This document shows positions 24,426 to 36,939 of a DNA stretch of 64,000 bases, piece by piece. Every line of letters starts with the position of its first letter. Position 1 is the first letter of the stretch. The DNA comes from Macrostomum hystrix (lineage: Eukaryota; Platyhelminthes; Macrostomidae): assembly GCA_950097015.1 (NCBI GenBank), contig CATNEN010000038.1, positions 11,119,501 through 11,183,500 on the forward strand, read 5' to 3'. Below the pieces are notes generated by a model. It was not told the DNA's origin, did not search any database, and saw nothing but the letters and a program-made list of their open reading frames with translations. The position numbers and the translations under genes are program-made.

Positions 24426-24435
24426 AAGTTATATC

Positions 24436-24640
24436 TCAAAGTCTATGTTGTCAATCTCACACATTATCTTATTGTCTATTCTGTCAAACTCAAACTTTAT
24501 CTCACTTGTCTATTCTGTCAATCTCACACTTTATCTCATTTGTCTATTCTGTCAATCTCACACTTTATCTCATTTGTCTATTCTCTCAATCTCACACTTT
24601 ATCTCATTTGTCTATTCTGTCAATCTCACAATGTATTCCG
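24436..24640. repeat. Short array, about 34-bp unit
   Basis: About six copies of a unit containing TCTATTCTGTCAATCTCACA and CTTTATCTCATTTG. It directly follows the 21-bp array. Confidence 0.9.
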
Positions 24641-25369
24641 TAGTCTATTTCGTTGCCTGTAGCCCGTAAACGGAGAATACAGAAACTAACTTTATAAAGA
24701 ATCATGAGGCTATAGTCGTCATGGGAAAATATTAAGGCATGAGGCGGGTCGGGCTGAGCATAGACTCACACTTCCTGAGCTCACACTGTTCACGGGTGTC
24801 AAATGTCTATTATTAATACATTATCTAGAAGGCTGTCCTCTGTCTTATATACACATTATAACATAGATTTGCTTTTTAAAAAGGGGTCGAACTTGTGATT
24901 ATAGAATCAAATTTCTGTCTGTCTACAATCTATCGTGCGGCGAGTAAATAGGGACTTTTTTAGTTGATCATTTTTTCAGTCAGCATCGATGAGCTAGGGG
25001 AACAAAAAAAGATTATTATACCGGCACCGTAACCACTTTATTAATAACTGGTGTAGGGATTACCATAGCAACACGTTTGCTGCGTTTTTTCCACAATGCT
25101 AAAAAGTATTAAATTTCTATTGTCTGTGAAAGGGAATATTTAAAATCAGAAATGCATGCCTTACATTTCTTATTTCTTATTTTTGCGAATCTTCTTTGTA
25201 TATTCTTGCATGAATATCTTTTATTAATGTACTTTTTGCCCACCGCGAAAATTTAGTTCAAATCTAGTTCAGCTTAGTTAAAATGATCTACTACTATACA
25301 TGTTCATTCAAATACAGGCTGCATTTCTCGGAATCAAGGACTGGTTTTCCTGGTGTTTTATAGATTTCT
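24641..25369. other. AT-rich unique spacer
   Basis: No gene, RNA or repeat seen. Confidence 0.4.
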
Positions 25370-26070
25370 TAGAATATTGTATAGATTTGATAGAATATTT
25401 CATAGATTTCTTTAAATCAACCAAATTTCTTAGAATCAATGTCAGATTTCTTGGAATCAACCACAGATTTCTTAGAACCAACCACAGATTTCTTAGAAAG
25501 AACCACAGATTTCTTAGAAAGAACCACAGCTTTCTTAGAAGCAACCATGGATGTCTTAGAAAGAACCACAGATTTCTTAGAAAGAACCACAGCTTTCTTA
25601 GAAGCAACCATGGATGTCTTAGAAAGAACCACAGATTTCTTAGAAAGAACCACATATTTCTTAGAAAGAACCACAGATTTCTTAGAAAGAACCACAGATT
25701 TCTTAGAACAAAACCACAGATTTCTTAGAAAGAACCACATATTTCTTAGAAGCAACCATGGATGTCTTAGAAGCAACCATGGATTTTTTAGAATCGACTG
25801 CAAAATTCTTAGAATCAACAACATATTTCTTAAAATCAACCATGGATTTCTTGGAATGAGCCATTGATTTCTTGGAATGAGCCATGGATTTCTTTGAATC
25901 GAACACGGATTTCTATGAATCAACTATATAATTCTTAGAATCAACCATGTATTTCTTAGAATCAATGATAGATTTCTTAGAATCAATGATAGATTTCTTA
26001 GAATCGACGATAGATTACATAGAAATAGAGTCAGATTTCATAGACACAATGACTGATTTCATAGAATATT
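25370..26070. repeat. Tandem array, 21-bp unit with TTCTTAGAA palindrome
   Basis: About 32 copies of a diverged 21-bp unit, AGATTTCTTAGAAAGAACCA plus C. Each contains the palindrome TTC-TTA-GAA. Variants with GCAACCATGGATG recur in pairs. The edges are more degenerate (ATAGATTTCTTAGAATCAAT). Confidence 0.92.
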
Positions 26071-27004
26071 TGACCACTGTCTTATAATCTTCAAAGACAG
26101 TATAGTTAATAATACGAACAAAATATTTATTAAGATGTTTTCTCCAATGACTGATAATATGGCCACGAATTCCAAATCTGAAAGTGTGAAAATGCCTCTA
26201 CAATTGCCCCTCGGGCGGTGACAAGGGCAAAGAAGCTTCCTGTTTGTCAATCAAGCCTTTTAACGTCAAGCAAATTAAAAATTGTCCCACTAGTCACTTC
26301 GCTTCACTCTATTTTACATTTTCAATGACCCTGTTTATTGTTTGGCCAAAATTTATCTTGCGGACACAACAGCCCCCTGTGTGCCCTGGAGGGACGACAA
26401 AGTTTTAATGCAGAAAACTTGCACAATGATGCGTTTTCGCTCCGGGGGCTGAAATGAAAAGCAGAAGCAGAACATCAAAAGCAGACATTGCGTTGCGTGT
26501 CTGTAAAACTGTCATTGAAAGATAATCAGTTCATTCTTATCAAATCTAGAAATGCATTCACAACTGCCTTTTTAAATGTCGAGTTGAGTTTGTAAAAAAA
26601 GCGGCTGTTTTTGCCATTGTTTCCGCTTGGGGGTGGTTGATCTGAAATCCCATTTTTCGGGATTAGGAGTTAAGAGAAACCGCTGCATAACAGGCTAGGG
26701 CCAAAAAACTGGAAGACAATGGCAGATATTGTTAAATTTGGCTTGTTTCTATGAATTCAAAAAACTCAAGAGCTGCTGCTCAGACTGGGAACTTCCGATT
26801 AAGGGAAGTGAGCAAGTCAAAGTTGGGAAATATTGGATGAATGCTAGGCCTATGGATGACATTTTTGTTGTGGATGCGAAAGAACTGCTGAAATGATGGG
26901 AAAATGCAAGACTGAGTATTGATTTAGTGTGTTAGGCTGATGAATCGGACATTAAATGACAAAATCAACTCAGTATTCACGGTTCTAAGAAATATATTTA
27001 TGGA
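26071..27004. other. Unique spacer
   Basis: Mixed composition; no supported gene. Confidence 0.4.
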
Positions 27005-27355
27005 TTAAATTAGTCTAATCACGATTTCAAGAAATCTATACACGATTCCAGTAAATCTATTCGCGATTCCAGTAAATCTATTCACGATTCCAGTAAATCT
27101 ATTCACGATTCCAGTAAATCTATTCACGATTCCAGTAAATCTATACACGATTCCAGTAAATCTATTCACGATTCCAGTAAATCTATTCACGATTCCAGTA
27201 AATCTATACACGATTCCAGTAAATCTATTCACGATTCCAGTAAATCTATTCACGATTCCAGTAAATCTATACACGATCCTAGTAAATCTGTTCACGATTC
27301 CAGTAAATCTATTCACGATTCTAAGAAACACATTCACTATTCTTAGAAATATGTA
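27005..27355. repeat. Tandem array, 21-bp unit
   Basis: About 15 copies of a 21-bp unit, core TTCACGATTCCAGTAAATCT. The edges drift toward ATTCTAAGAAA, similar to the array at 25.4 kb, so both may come from one ancestor. Confidence 0.93.
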
Positions 27356-27894
27356 CAAAAAATCCATCTAAAATTCTTTGAAATCGACAATCAATTAAAA
27401 AAATTTTTTTCACGATTAGAAAAAATCATTTCAAGCCTGTTGAATTTCTTAACCCTATTCAAAATTCCAGGAAACTCGTGGCTTAATACTCGTAATTCTA
27501 GAAATTGAGCGAAAAATTTCATTGCAATTTCATCCAAAAAGATAAGCCGGGGTGATGCAAATCAATTACTGACTAGCGAAGGTAATTGAAGATTGTATAA
27601 AATTCATTGCCAAGGGGCATCCGAATCACTAAATGTTAGCAACCCTCTTATGAAACTGTTATGCCCAATAGCTATTTGACAGTCGAGTCAATAGAAGAAT
27701 AATTGCTTAGGTTAGGTTAAATGTCGATGAATTGTTGAAAACTCTGCGAACCGAAATTTTTAGGAGAAGATGCCACAGGGTAGGCAGTAAATGAGATACT
27801 GACGAAATACTGAAACCAGATGTTTGGGACATTGCGAAACAGGAGGCTTCTGTGACACCTGGGTGAAAAACAAGGAGACAAGTTGATGAAAATC
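27356..27894. other. Unique spacer
   Basis: No supported feature. Confidence 0.4.
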
Positions 27895-29492
27895 GATCTC
27901 AGAAATTGATAGGAATCAGGGTAAGAAATGGATGAGACGGGTGAGAAATTGATGAGAATCAGGGTGAGAAATGAATGAGAATCAGTGTGAGAAAGGAATG
28001 AGAATCAGTGTGAGAAATGAATGAGAATCAGGGTGAGAAATGAATGAGAATCAGGGTGAGAAATGAATGAGAATCAGGGTGAGAAATGAATGAGAATCAG
28101 GGTGAGAAATGAATGAGAATCAGTGTGAGAAATGAATGAGAATCAGGGTGAGAAATGAATGAGAATCAGGGTGAGAAATGAATGAGAATCAGGGTGAGAA
28201 ATGAATGAGAATCAGTGTGAGAAATGAATGAGAATCAGGGTGAGAAATGAATGAGAATCAGGGTGAGAAATGAATGAGAATCAGGGTGAGAAGTAAATGA
28301 GAATCAGGGTGAGAAATGAATGAGAATCAGGGTGAGAAATGAATGAGAATCAGGGTGAGAAATGAATGAGAATCAGGGTGAGAAATGAATGAGAATCAGG
28401 GTGAGAAATGAATGAGAATCAGTGTGAGAAATGAATGTAAATCAGTGTGAGAAATGGATGAGAATCAGGGTGAGAAATGAATGAGAATCAGGGTGAGAAA
28501 TGAATGTGAATCAGTGTGAGAAATGAATGAGAATCAGGGTGAGAAATGAATGTGAATCAGTGTGAGAAATGAATGAGAATCAGGGTGAGAAATGGATGAG
28601 AATCAGGGTGAGAAATGAATGAGAATCAGTGTGAGAAATGAATGAGAATCAGGGTGAGAAATGAATGAGAATCAGGGTGAGAAATGGATGAGAATCAGGG
28701 TGAGAAATGAATGAGAATCAGGGTGAGAAATGAATGAGAATCAGTGTGAGAAATGAATGAGAATCAGTGTGAGAAATGAATGTAAATCAGTGTGAGAAAT
28801 GAATGAGAATCAGGGTGAGAAATGAATGAGAATCAGGGTGAGAAATGGATGAGAATCAGTGTGAGAAATGAATGTGAATCAGTGTGAGAAATGAATGAGA
28901 ATCAGGGTGAGAAATGGATGAGAATCAGGGTGAGAAATGAATGAGAATCAGTTGTGAGAAATGGATGAGAATCAGGGTGAGAAATGAATGAGAATCCGGG
29001 TGAGAAATGGATGAGAATCAGGGTGAGAAATGAATGAGAATCAGGGTGAGAAATGAATGAGAATCAGTTGTGAGAAATGGATGAGAATCAGTGTGAGAAA
29101 TGGATGAGAATCAGTGTGAGAAATGAATGAGAATCAGGGTGAGAAATGGATGAGAATCAGGGTGAGAAATGAATGAGAATCAGTTGTGAGAAATGGATGA
29201 GAATCAGGGTGAGAAATGAATGAGAATCCGGGTGAGAAATGGATGAGAATCAGGGTGAGAAATGAATGAGAATCAGGGTGAGAAATGGATGAGAGTCGTG
29301 GGTGAGAAATGAATGAGAATCAGTTGTGAGAAATGGATGAGAATCAGGGTGAGAAATGAATGAGAATCAGGGTGAGAAATGGATGAGAATCAGGGTGAGA
29401 AATGAATGAGAATCCGGGTGAGAAATGGATGAGAGTCAGTGTGAGAAATGAATGAGAATCAGTGTGAGAAATGGATGAGAATCAGGGTGAGA
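27895..29492. repeat. Tandem array, 23-bp unit
   Basis: About 68 copies of a 23-bp unit, core GAGAAATGAATGAGAATCAG plus GGT or TGT. Unit variants (GGATGAG, GTGAATC, TTGTGAG) recur in larger blocks. Unlike its neighbours the period is not a multiple of 3, so no long frame forms. Confidence 0.96.
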
Positions 29493-30235
29493 AATCTAAC
29501 CCATATTAGATTTAAAGCAAATAAAGTTACCCTCTACTGCTAGAACGAATCCGTAAAGCCTAGAGTTGCCAAAGCAATGGCAGTGTTCCTCTGCAGGCAA
29601 TTTACTTAGGTACACTTAAACTGAACAGAGAACACAGATGTCCTGTTGGATTTAATTGCTATGGCCTAAACTGTGAATTATGCCGCCAAGAATTCCAGTT
29701 AATCTCACCTATAGATTCCCCAGATTGGAGTTAAAGTGTTCCCAAGCCGCAGTGGCTTCGGTAAACATTCGCAGGAAATCTTGACCTTATCACTGCCGCA
29801 AGCACTGCCTCCGTCCTTCAGATTGGCAAATATCCCACACAGAAATGGGAGAAATAGGAGGGTATTCCTAACTATACACACCCTCTCCTCCTCTCTCTCC
29901 AATTTCTTAACGCGCTGAAGTTGATTTGACAATAAACACCAACGATGAAAAACGTGGACAATAAGAGGCTGTTAAAGAGGAACGGAAAAGACTGGCTGGC
30001 TCAATTGGTTGGCACCTACCATAGTTTCTGTTCAAATCTTATCAAACTGATGTGCTTGTGTACCTGCAGGAACCCTTGAGTGGGTAACTGGAACTAGAGT
30101 GCCATGCGATTTTGCTTCGTGTTTTGCATAAACTGAATCCCGTGTTACAGCAGCAGCCGCAGCAATCATCACCTGCTGAATTATGGGCCGTGAATTTATG
30201 CCAGTGATATCAACTTTCACTTGGACTAAGAGACT
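29493..30235. other. Unique spacer
   Basis: No supported gene. Frames of 60-75 codons overlap on both strands at 29.7-29.93 kb without a signature. Confidence 0.4.
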
Positions 30236-33200
30236 ACGGACTGAAACAGACTGAAACAGACTGAAACTACAGACTGAAACTACAGACTGAAACTACAGAC
30301 TGAAACTACAGACTGAAACTACAGACTGAAACTACAGACTGAAACTACAGACTGAAACAGACTGAAACTACAGATTGAAACTACAGACTGAAACAGACTG
30401 AAACAGACTGAAACAGACTGAAACTACAGACTGAAACTACAGACTGAAACAGACTGAAACTACAGATTGAAACTACAGACTGAAGCAGACTGAAACAGAC
30501 TGAAACAGACTGAAACTACAGACTGAAACAGACTGAAACTACAGACTGAAACTACAGACTGAAACAGACTGAAACTACAGACTGAAACTACAGACTGAAA
30601 CTACAGACTGAAACTACAGACTGAAACAGACTGAAACTACAGACTGAAACTACAGACTGAAACAGACTGAAACTACAGACTGAAACTACAGACTGAAACT
30701 ACAGACTGAAACTACAGACTGAAACAGACTGAAACTACAGACTGAAACTACAGACTGAAACTACAGACTGAAACTACAGACTGAAACTAAAGACTGAAAC
30801 TACAGAGTGATACAGACTGAAACTACAGACTGAAACTACAGACTGAAACAGACTGAGACAGAGTGATACAGACTGAAACAGACTGAAACAGACTGAAACT
30901 ACAGACTGAAACTAAAGACTGAAACTACAGAGTGATACAGACTGAAACTACAGACTGAAACTACAGAGTGATACAGACTGAAACAGACTGAAACAGACTG
31001 AGACAGAGTGATACAGACTGAAACAGACTGAAACAGACTGAGACAGAGTGATACAGACTGAAACAGACTGAAACAGACTGAGACAGAGTGATACAGACTG
31101 AAACAGACTGAAACAGACTGAAACAGACTGAAACTACAGACTGATACAGACTGAAACTACAGACTGAAACTACAGACTGAAACTACAGACTGAAACTACA
31201 GACTGAAACAGACTGAAACTACAGACTGAAACTACAGACTGAAACTACAGACTGAAACAGACTGAAACTACAGACTGAAACTACAGACTGAAACTACAGA
31301 CTGAAACTAAAGACTGAAACTACAGAGTGATACAGACTGAAACTACAGACTGAAACAGACTGAGACAGAGTGATACAGACTGAAACAGACTGAAACAGAC
31401 TGAGACAGAGTGATACAGACTGAAACAGACTGAAACAGACTGAGACAGAGTGATACAGACTGAAACAGACTGAAACAGACTGAAACAGACTGAAACAGAC
31501 TGAAACAGACTGAAACAGACTGAAACAGACTGAAACTACAGACTGAAACAGACTGAAACAGACTGAAACAGACTGAAACAGACTGAAACAGACTGAAACA
31601 GACTGAAACTACAGACTAAAACGGACTGAAACAGACTGAAACTACAGACTGAAACAGACTGAAACTACAGACTGAAACTACAGACTGAAACTACAGACTG
31701 AAACTACAGACTGAAACTAAAGACTGAAACTACAGAGTGATACAGACTGAAACTACAGACTGAAACTACAGACTGAAACAGACTGAGACAGAGTGATACA
31801 GACTGAAACAGACTGAAACAGACTGAAACTACAGACTGAAACAGACTGAAACTACAGACTGAAACTACAGACTGAAACAGACTGAAACTACAGACTGAAA
31901 CTACAGACTGAAACTACAGACTGAAACTACAGACTGAAACAGACTGAAACTACAGACTGAAACTACAGACTGAAACAGACTGAAACTACAGACTGAAACT
32001 ACAGACTGAAACAGACTGAAACTACAGACTGAAACTACAGACTGAAACTACAGACTGAAACTACAGACTGAAACAGACTGAAACTACAGACTGAAACTAC
32101 AGACTGAAACTACAGACTGAAACTACAGACTGAAACTAAAGACTGAAACTACAGAGTGATACAGACTGAAACTACAGACTGAAACTACAGACTGAAACAG
32201 ACTGAGACAGAGTGATACAGACTGAAACAGACTGAAACAGACTGAAACTACAGACTGAAACTAAAGACTGAAACTACAGAGTGATACAGACTGAAACTAC
32301 AGACTGAAACTACAGAGTGATACAGACTGAAACAGACTGAAACAGACTGAGACAGAGTGATACAGACTGAAACAGACTGAAACAGACTGAGACAGAGTGA
32401 TACAGACTGAAACAGACTGAAACAGACTGAGACAGAGTGATACAGACTGAAACAGACTGAAACAGACTGAAACAGACTGAAACTACAGACTGATACAGAC
32501 TGAAACTACAGACTGAAACTACAGACTGAAACTACAGACTGAAACTACAGACTGAAACAGACTGAAACTACAGACTGAAACTACAGACTGAAACTACAGA
32601 CTGAAACAGACTGAAACTACAGACTGAAACTACAGACTGAAACTACAGACTGAAACTAAAGACTGAAACTACAGAGTGATACAGACTGAAACTACAGACT
32701 GAAACAGACTGAGACAGAGTGATACAGACTGAAACAGACTGAAACAGACTGAGACAGAGTGATACAGACTGAAACAGACTGAAACAGACTGAGACAGAGT
32801 GATACAGACTGAAACAGACTGAAACAGACTGAAACAGACTGAAACAGACTGAAACAGACTGAAACAGACTGAAACAGACTGAAACTACAGACTGAAACAG
32901 ACTGAAACAGACTGAAACAGACTGAAACAGACTGAAACAGACTGAAACAGACTGAAACTACAGACTAAAACGGACTGAAACAGACTGAAACTACAGACTA
33001 AAACGGACTGAAACAGACTGACACTACAGACTGAAACTACAGACTGAAACAGACTGAAACAGACTGAAACAGACTGAAACAGACTGAAACAGACTGAAAC
33101 TACAGACTGAAACAGACTGAAACTACAGACTGAAACAGACTGAAACAGACTGAAGCAGACTGAAACTACAGACTGAAACAGACTGAAACAGACTGAAACA

Positions 33201-33550
33201 GACTGAGACAGACTGAAACAGACTGAGACAGACTGAAACAGACTGAAACAGACTGAAACAGACTGAAACAGACTGAAACAGACTGAAACAGACTGAAACT
33301 ACAGACTGAAACAGACTGAAACAGACTGAAACTACAGACTGAAACTACAGACTGTAACTACAGACTTAAACAGACTGAAACAGACTGAAACAGACTGAAA
33401 CAGACTGAAACAGACTGAAACTACAGACTGAAACAGACTGAAACAGACTGAAACTACAGACTGAAACTACAGACTGAAACTACAGACTGAAACAGAGTAA
33501 AAAAGACTGAAACTACAGACTGAAACAGACTGACTACGGACTGAAATAGA
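30236..33550. repeat. Large satellite, 10-bp and 13-bp units, 1,349-bp higher-order period
   Basis: The array mixes ACAGACTGAA (10 bp) and CTACAGACTGAAA (13 bp) units in a non-random order. Rare markers recur at the same offset: ACTAAAGACT at 30786/32135, 30911/32260 and 31306/32655, CTGATACAGA at 31141/32490, and ACAGACTAAA at 31611/32960. All are exactly 1,349 bp apart, so a block of at least 0.8 kb has been duplicated without a visible indel. Confidence 0.97.
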
Positions 33551-33999
33551 AAGGACTGAACCAGGTGCAAAGTTAAACAGAATTGTTCAGGCATTTTATA
33601 TAAAAAATCTGAGATAAATCTTATCGATAACATAGCCGAGAATCGCATTGTTCCCATGGTCTCTGATATAATAGGCCTATGATATAATAGGATCTGCCCA
33701 GTGACCAAGTGTGCGCGAGTATAAGCCGGCGATTTTAGAATCGTGGGAATAATCATTGCTGCGCCTTAATGGGCAGAACAAATCACAGCAAGCCATTGGG
33801 GCACATGACTGTCTTTGAATCAGATTTGCAGCCTCTTTAACAAGCGGTGGCTTCGGCGTAAACAATTATTCCCCCGGCAAGCTATCTCTGACAGAATCAA
33901 CAGTTCCCTGATCCCACTGTGGACAGCGGATAATCGACTTCAGGATCACATTTTATTTCGGAATTTTCCCAGGCATCCAGGACTGATAGACAGTGCAGA
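33551..33999. other. Unique spacer
   Basis: No supported gene. Confidence 0.4.
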
Positions 34000-34230
34000 C
34001 AGACAGACAGACAGGCAGACAGGCAGAGAGACAGACAGACAGGCAGGCAGGCAGGCAGACAGGCAGACAGGCAGACAGACAGGCAGGCAGGCAGAGAGAC
34101 AGACAGACAGGCAGGTAGACAGGCAGACCGGCAGACAGACAGGCAGACAGACAGACAGGCAGACAGGCAGACAGGCAGACAGACAGGCAGACAGACAGAC
34201 AGGCAGACAGGCAGGCAGACAGGCAGACAG
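34000..34230. repeat. CAGA/CAGG microsatellite
   Basis: Tetranucleotide array of CAGA and CAGG units in mixed order. Cys/Leu/Ser-rich minus frames are artefacts. Confidence 0.95.
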
Positions 34231-34994
34231 TAAAAAAAACACACATGACAGGTAAAACAACTGACAAGACAGGTTAAAAGACAAACAATGGACAGTAAAA
34301 ATTGAGAAACTTTTTAAATACAAAAAATAAGTCCCATAGAAAAGCTGATTCACTTTCCGTCTTGGGATTAAAGTTGGGAATAAAACTCGGCCTGTCGGAG
34401 GAATTAAGGAAGATGGTTAGAGAGGCCAACCATAGCCTGTGGGGGGCAAACAAGTGAGGGGGGATATTAGGAAGTGGGAAAGGCCGTTGGGTAAGTAGCA
34501 GGGCTCTCATACCCCCCCCCACTGCGCCAAAGTTGGCAGTAAAAGTGGCATGTGTCAATAAGAATTAGATTTAGGCAGTTCGGCTCAGACGGAAGCAGCC
34601 TTGTCCTTCCCTGGCTAGCAAACTCCGCATATGCATATTAGTTAATAAGCTGGCATAGTCAAAGATCACTGTGTAACATCCGGCACTTCGGTCCTCTAGC
34701 ATCTTTAGTTTAACGCGATTACTCGCAATGCCAGACGTTTCTTCACAACTGGTCTTCTAGGGCAATCAAATATTGTGTTGACTAAAAAAGTGTTAACGCT
34801 TGTGTTTGTGTGGGTAACAATTATTAAACTCGATATTTTCCTGCATTGACTTGGCAATATAGATAATGAACTAAAGTTGACAATGCGAAGACCAAGAATA
34901 GAGTTCCATATTCTGAGATAGAATTATATTTGTCGGAGTTGCAATTCTCTATAGGTTAGGACGTTAGGTTCACTGGATGATTTTGATACTTTTA
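34231..34994. other. Unique spacer
   Basis: No supported gene or RNA. Confidence 0.4.
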
Positions 34995-35460
34995 CATGAC
35001 TGAGTCATTGACTGTAGGATCATAGGCTGTGTTTCAGTCATTGACTGTAGGATCATAGGCTGTGTTTCAGTCATTGACTGTAGGATCATAGGCTGTGTTT
35101 CAGTCATTGACTGTAGGATCATAGGCTGTGTTTCAGTCATTGACTGTAGGATCATAGGCTGTGTTTCAGTCATTGACTGTAGGATCATAGGCTGTGTTTC
35201 AGTCATTGACTGTAGGATCATAGGCTGTGTTTCAGTCATTGACTGTAGGATCATAGGCTGTGTTTCAGTCATTGACTGTAGGATCATAGGCTGTGTTTCA
35301 GTCATTGACTGTAGGATCATAGGCTGTGTTTCAGTCATTGACTGTAGGATCATAGGCTGTGTTTCAGTCATTGACTGTAGGATCATAGGCTGTGTTTCAG
35401 TCATTGACTGTAGGATCATAGGCTGTGTTTCAGTCATTGACTGTAGGATCATAGGCTGTG
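34995..35460. repeat. Tandem array, 33-bp unit, nearly identical copies
   Basis: Fourteen copies of a 33-bp unit containing CAGTCATTGACTG and TAGGATCATAGGCTGTG. The copies are almost all identical, which suggests very recent expansion. Each unit has a 13-bp perfect palindrome, CAGTCA-T-TGACTG. The array ends about 100 bp before the plus-strand gene candidate at 35564. Confidence 0.97.
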
Positions 35461-35563
35461 CTATTTTGAGCTGTTTGTGGCCATAGACAGTGCGGTCACA
35501 GTTGGCCTTAAGTCATGACTTTAAGCTAGCGTTTCACTTTCCAATCCTCAGTTAGCCTGTGAG

Positions 35564-35956
35564 ATGCAAAAGATCCTTATAAATTTTAAGAAGGATCCCC
35601 GAGGAATCTCCCTCGAGACCCGTCCCAAGCTGAAGTGGACGAGTCGGCAGCCACCGAGACCGCTTTTGGGAAGGCGGATTAGCCAGCTCAAGGACAGCCT
35701 CTTTATCCCCCACTTCAGGCACCAAGGCAAATGGGACATAGATACTCGTAGAATCCCAAAACCAAGTCTCAAGGAAAAGCCAATTATGCCGTTTGAAGAT
35801 TCGTCTGACGGACTAAATCTGCCTGTCTATACTGTCTATGGCCAACCGGCTCACTTTGAAATCTATGAAATGCGATCTTCAAAAGAGACGAAAATAGAAA
35901 TAGAGAGGCAACCTGCTCATGAGACTCCACGGATGCTCAGCTGCTTGTGGCAATAA
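35564..35956 (+). CDS. Small unrecognised protein, 130 residues
   Basis: This is a complete plus-strand frame of non-repetitive, protein-like composition, basic and Pro/Arg-rich in the first half (KLKWTSRQPPRPLLGRR, FIPHFRHQGKWD) and more acidic later. An acceptor-like site, CCAATCCTCAG, lies 12 bases before the ATG, the same spacing seen at the other genes here. I see no signal peptide, membrane segment or known domain. It sits between two tandem arrays. It may be a single-exon gene, or the first exon of a longer one, since the last few codons could run past a donor. I do not recognise the family. Confidence 0.45.
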   Translation: MQKILINFKKDPRGISLETRPKLKWTSRQPPRPLLGRRISQLKDSLFIPHFRHQGKWDIDTRRIPKPSLKEKPIMPFEDSSDGLNLPVYTVYGQPAHFEIYEMRSSKETKIEIERQPAHETPRMLSCLWQ

Positions 35957-36087
35957 GAATTGTGCAATCAGACAGTTGGTGAGGCAGCCAATAGGCTCTG
36001 GAGTGCAGCTTGAGCAGCTTGAGCAGCTTGAGCATCATTTAGAATAACTGGATTGTCCATCTGCCACAGCTCACCTCTGTCACCCTC

Positions 36088-36642
36088 TCTCACCCCGACT
36101 CTCACTCTCACCCTGACTCTCACTCTGACTCTCACCCTCACTCTCGCTCTCACTCTCACCCTCACTCTCACCCTCACTCTCACTCTCACCCTCACTCTCG
36201 CTCCCACTCTCACCCTCACTCTCACTCAAACCCTCACTCTCACTCTCACCCTCACTCTCACTCCCACTCTCACCCTCACTCTCACTCAAACCCTCACTCT
36301 CACTCTCACTCTCACCCTCACTCTCACTCTCACCCTCACTCTCACCCTCACTCTCACTCAAACCCTCACTCTCACTCTCACTCTCACCCTCACTCTCGCT
36401 CCCACTCTCACCCTCACTCTCACTCAAACCCTCACTCTCACCCTCACTCTCACTCCCACTCTTACCCTCACTCTCACTCCCACTCTCACCCTCACTCTCA
36501 CTCAAACCCTCACTCTCACTCTCACCCTCACTCTCACTCTCACCCTCACTCTCACCCTCACTCTCACTCCCACTCTCACCCTCATTCTCACTCTCACCCT
36601 CGCTCTCACTCTCTATCTCACCCTCACTCTCACTCCTAAACT
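36088..36642. repeat. Polypyrimidine array, 6-bp units
   Basis: Alternating CTCACT, CTCACC, CTCGCT and CTCAAAC units, a pure C/T/A strand with long pyrimidine runs. The unit order shows larger duplicated blocks (the CACTCAAACCCTCACTCTCA junction recurs five times). Confidence 0.95.
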
Positions 36643-36939
36643 AACTTACGTGAGACCATAATCTCACCTATTTATCTCACTGTCTTACACACTCCAGTTT
36701 TAAAGCTAGCAAATGAAATCGTTTTTTGAATATGTTATTGCAGTCTAAGGCACTCGGTCGCATATACGGAATTCGGCATGAAACTTTAGGGGGGGCCTTC
36801 GTTGCAGGATCGGGCTCCTACTCAAGTTGGCCAGCTTAAAATTCTAATTGGCATTTGAGCATCTAACGAGATCATTGTTACAAAGCAGCTGCGATGCCTA
36901 TCGACGAGTGGTCTATGCAAAGCTATAGTTCCAATCCCA

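Noticed and set aside
23370-24662. 430-codon GIGEMNE repeat frame and its antisense partner
   Set aside because: Both are produced by the 21-bp array, and opposite-strand frames are equally open.
25370-26070. Heat-shock-element array
   Set aside because: The core is TTC-3-GAA, whereas the heat-shock consensus needs two bases between TTC and GAA.
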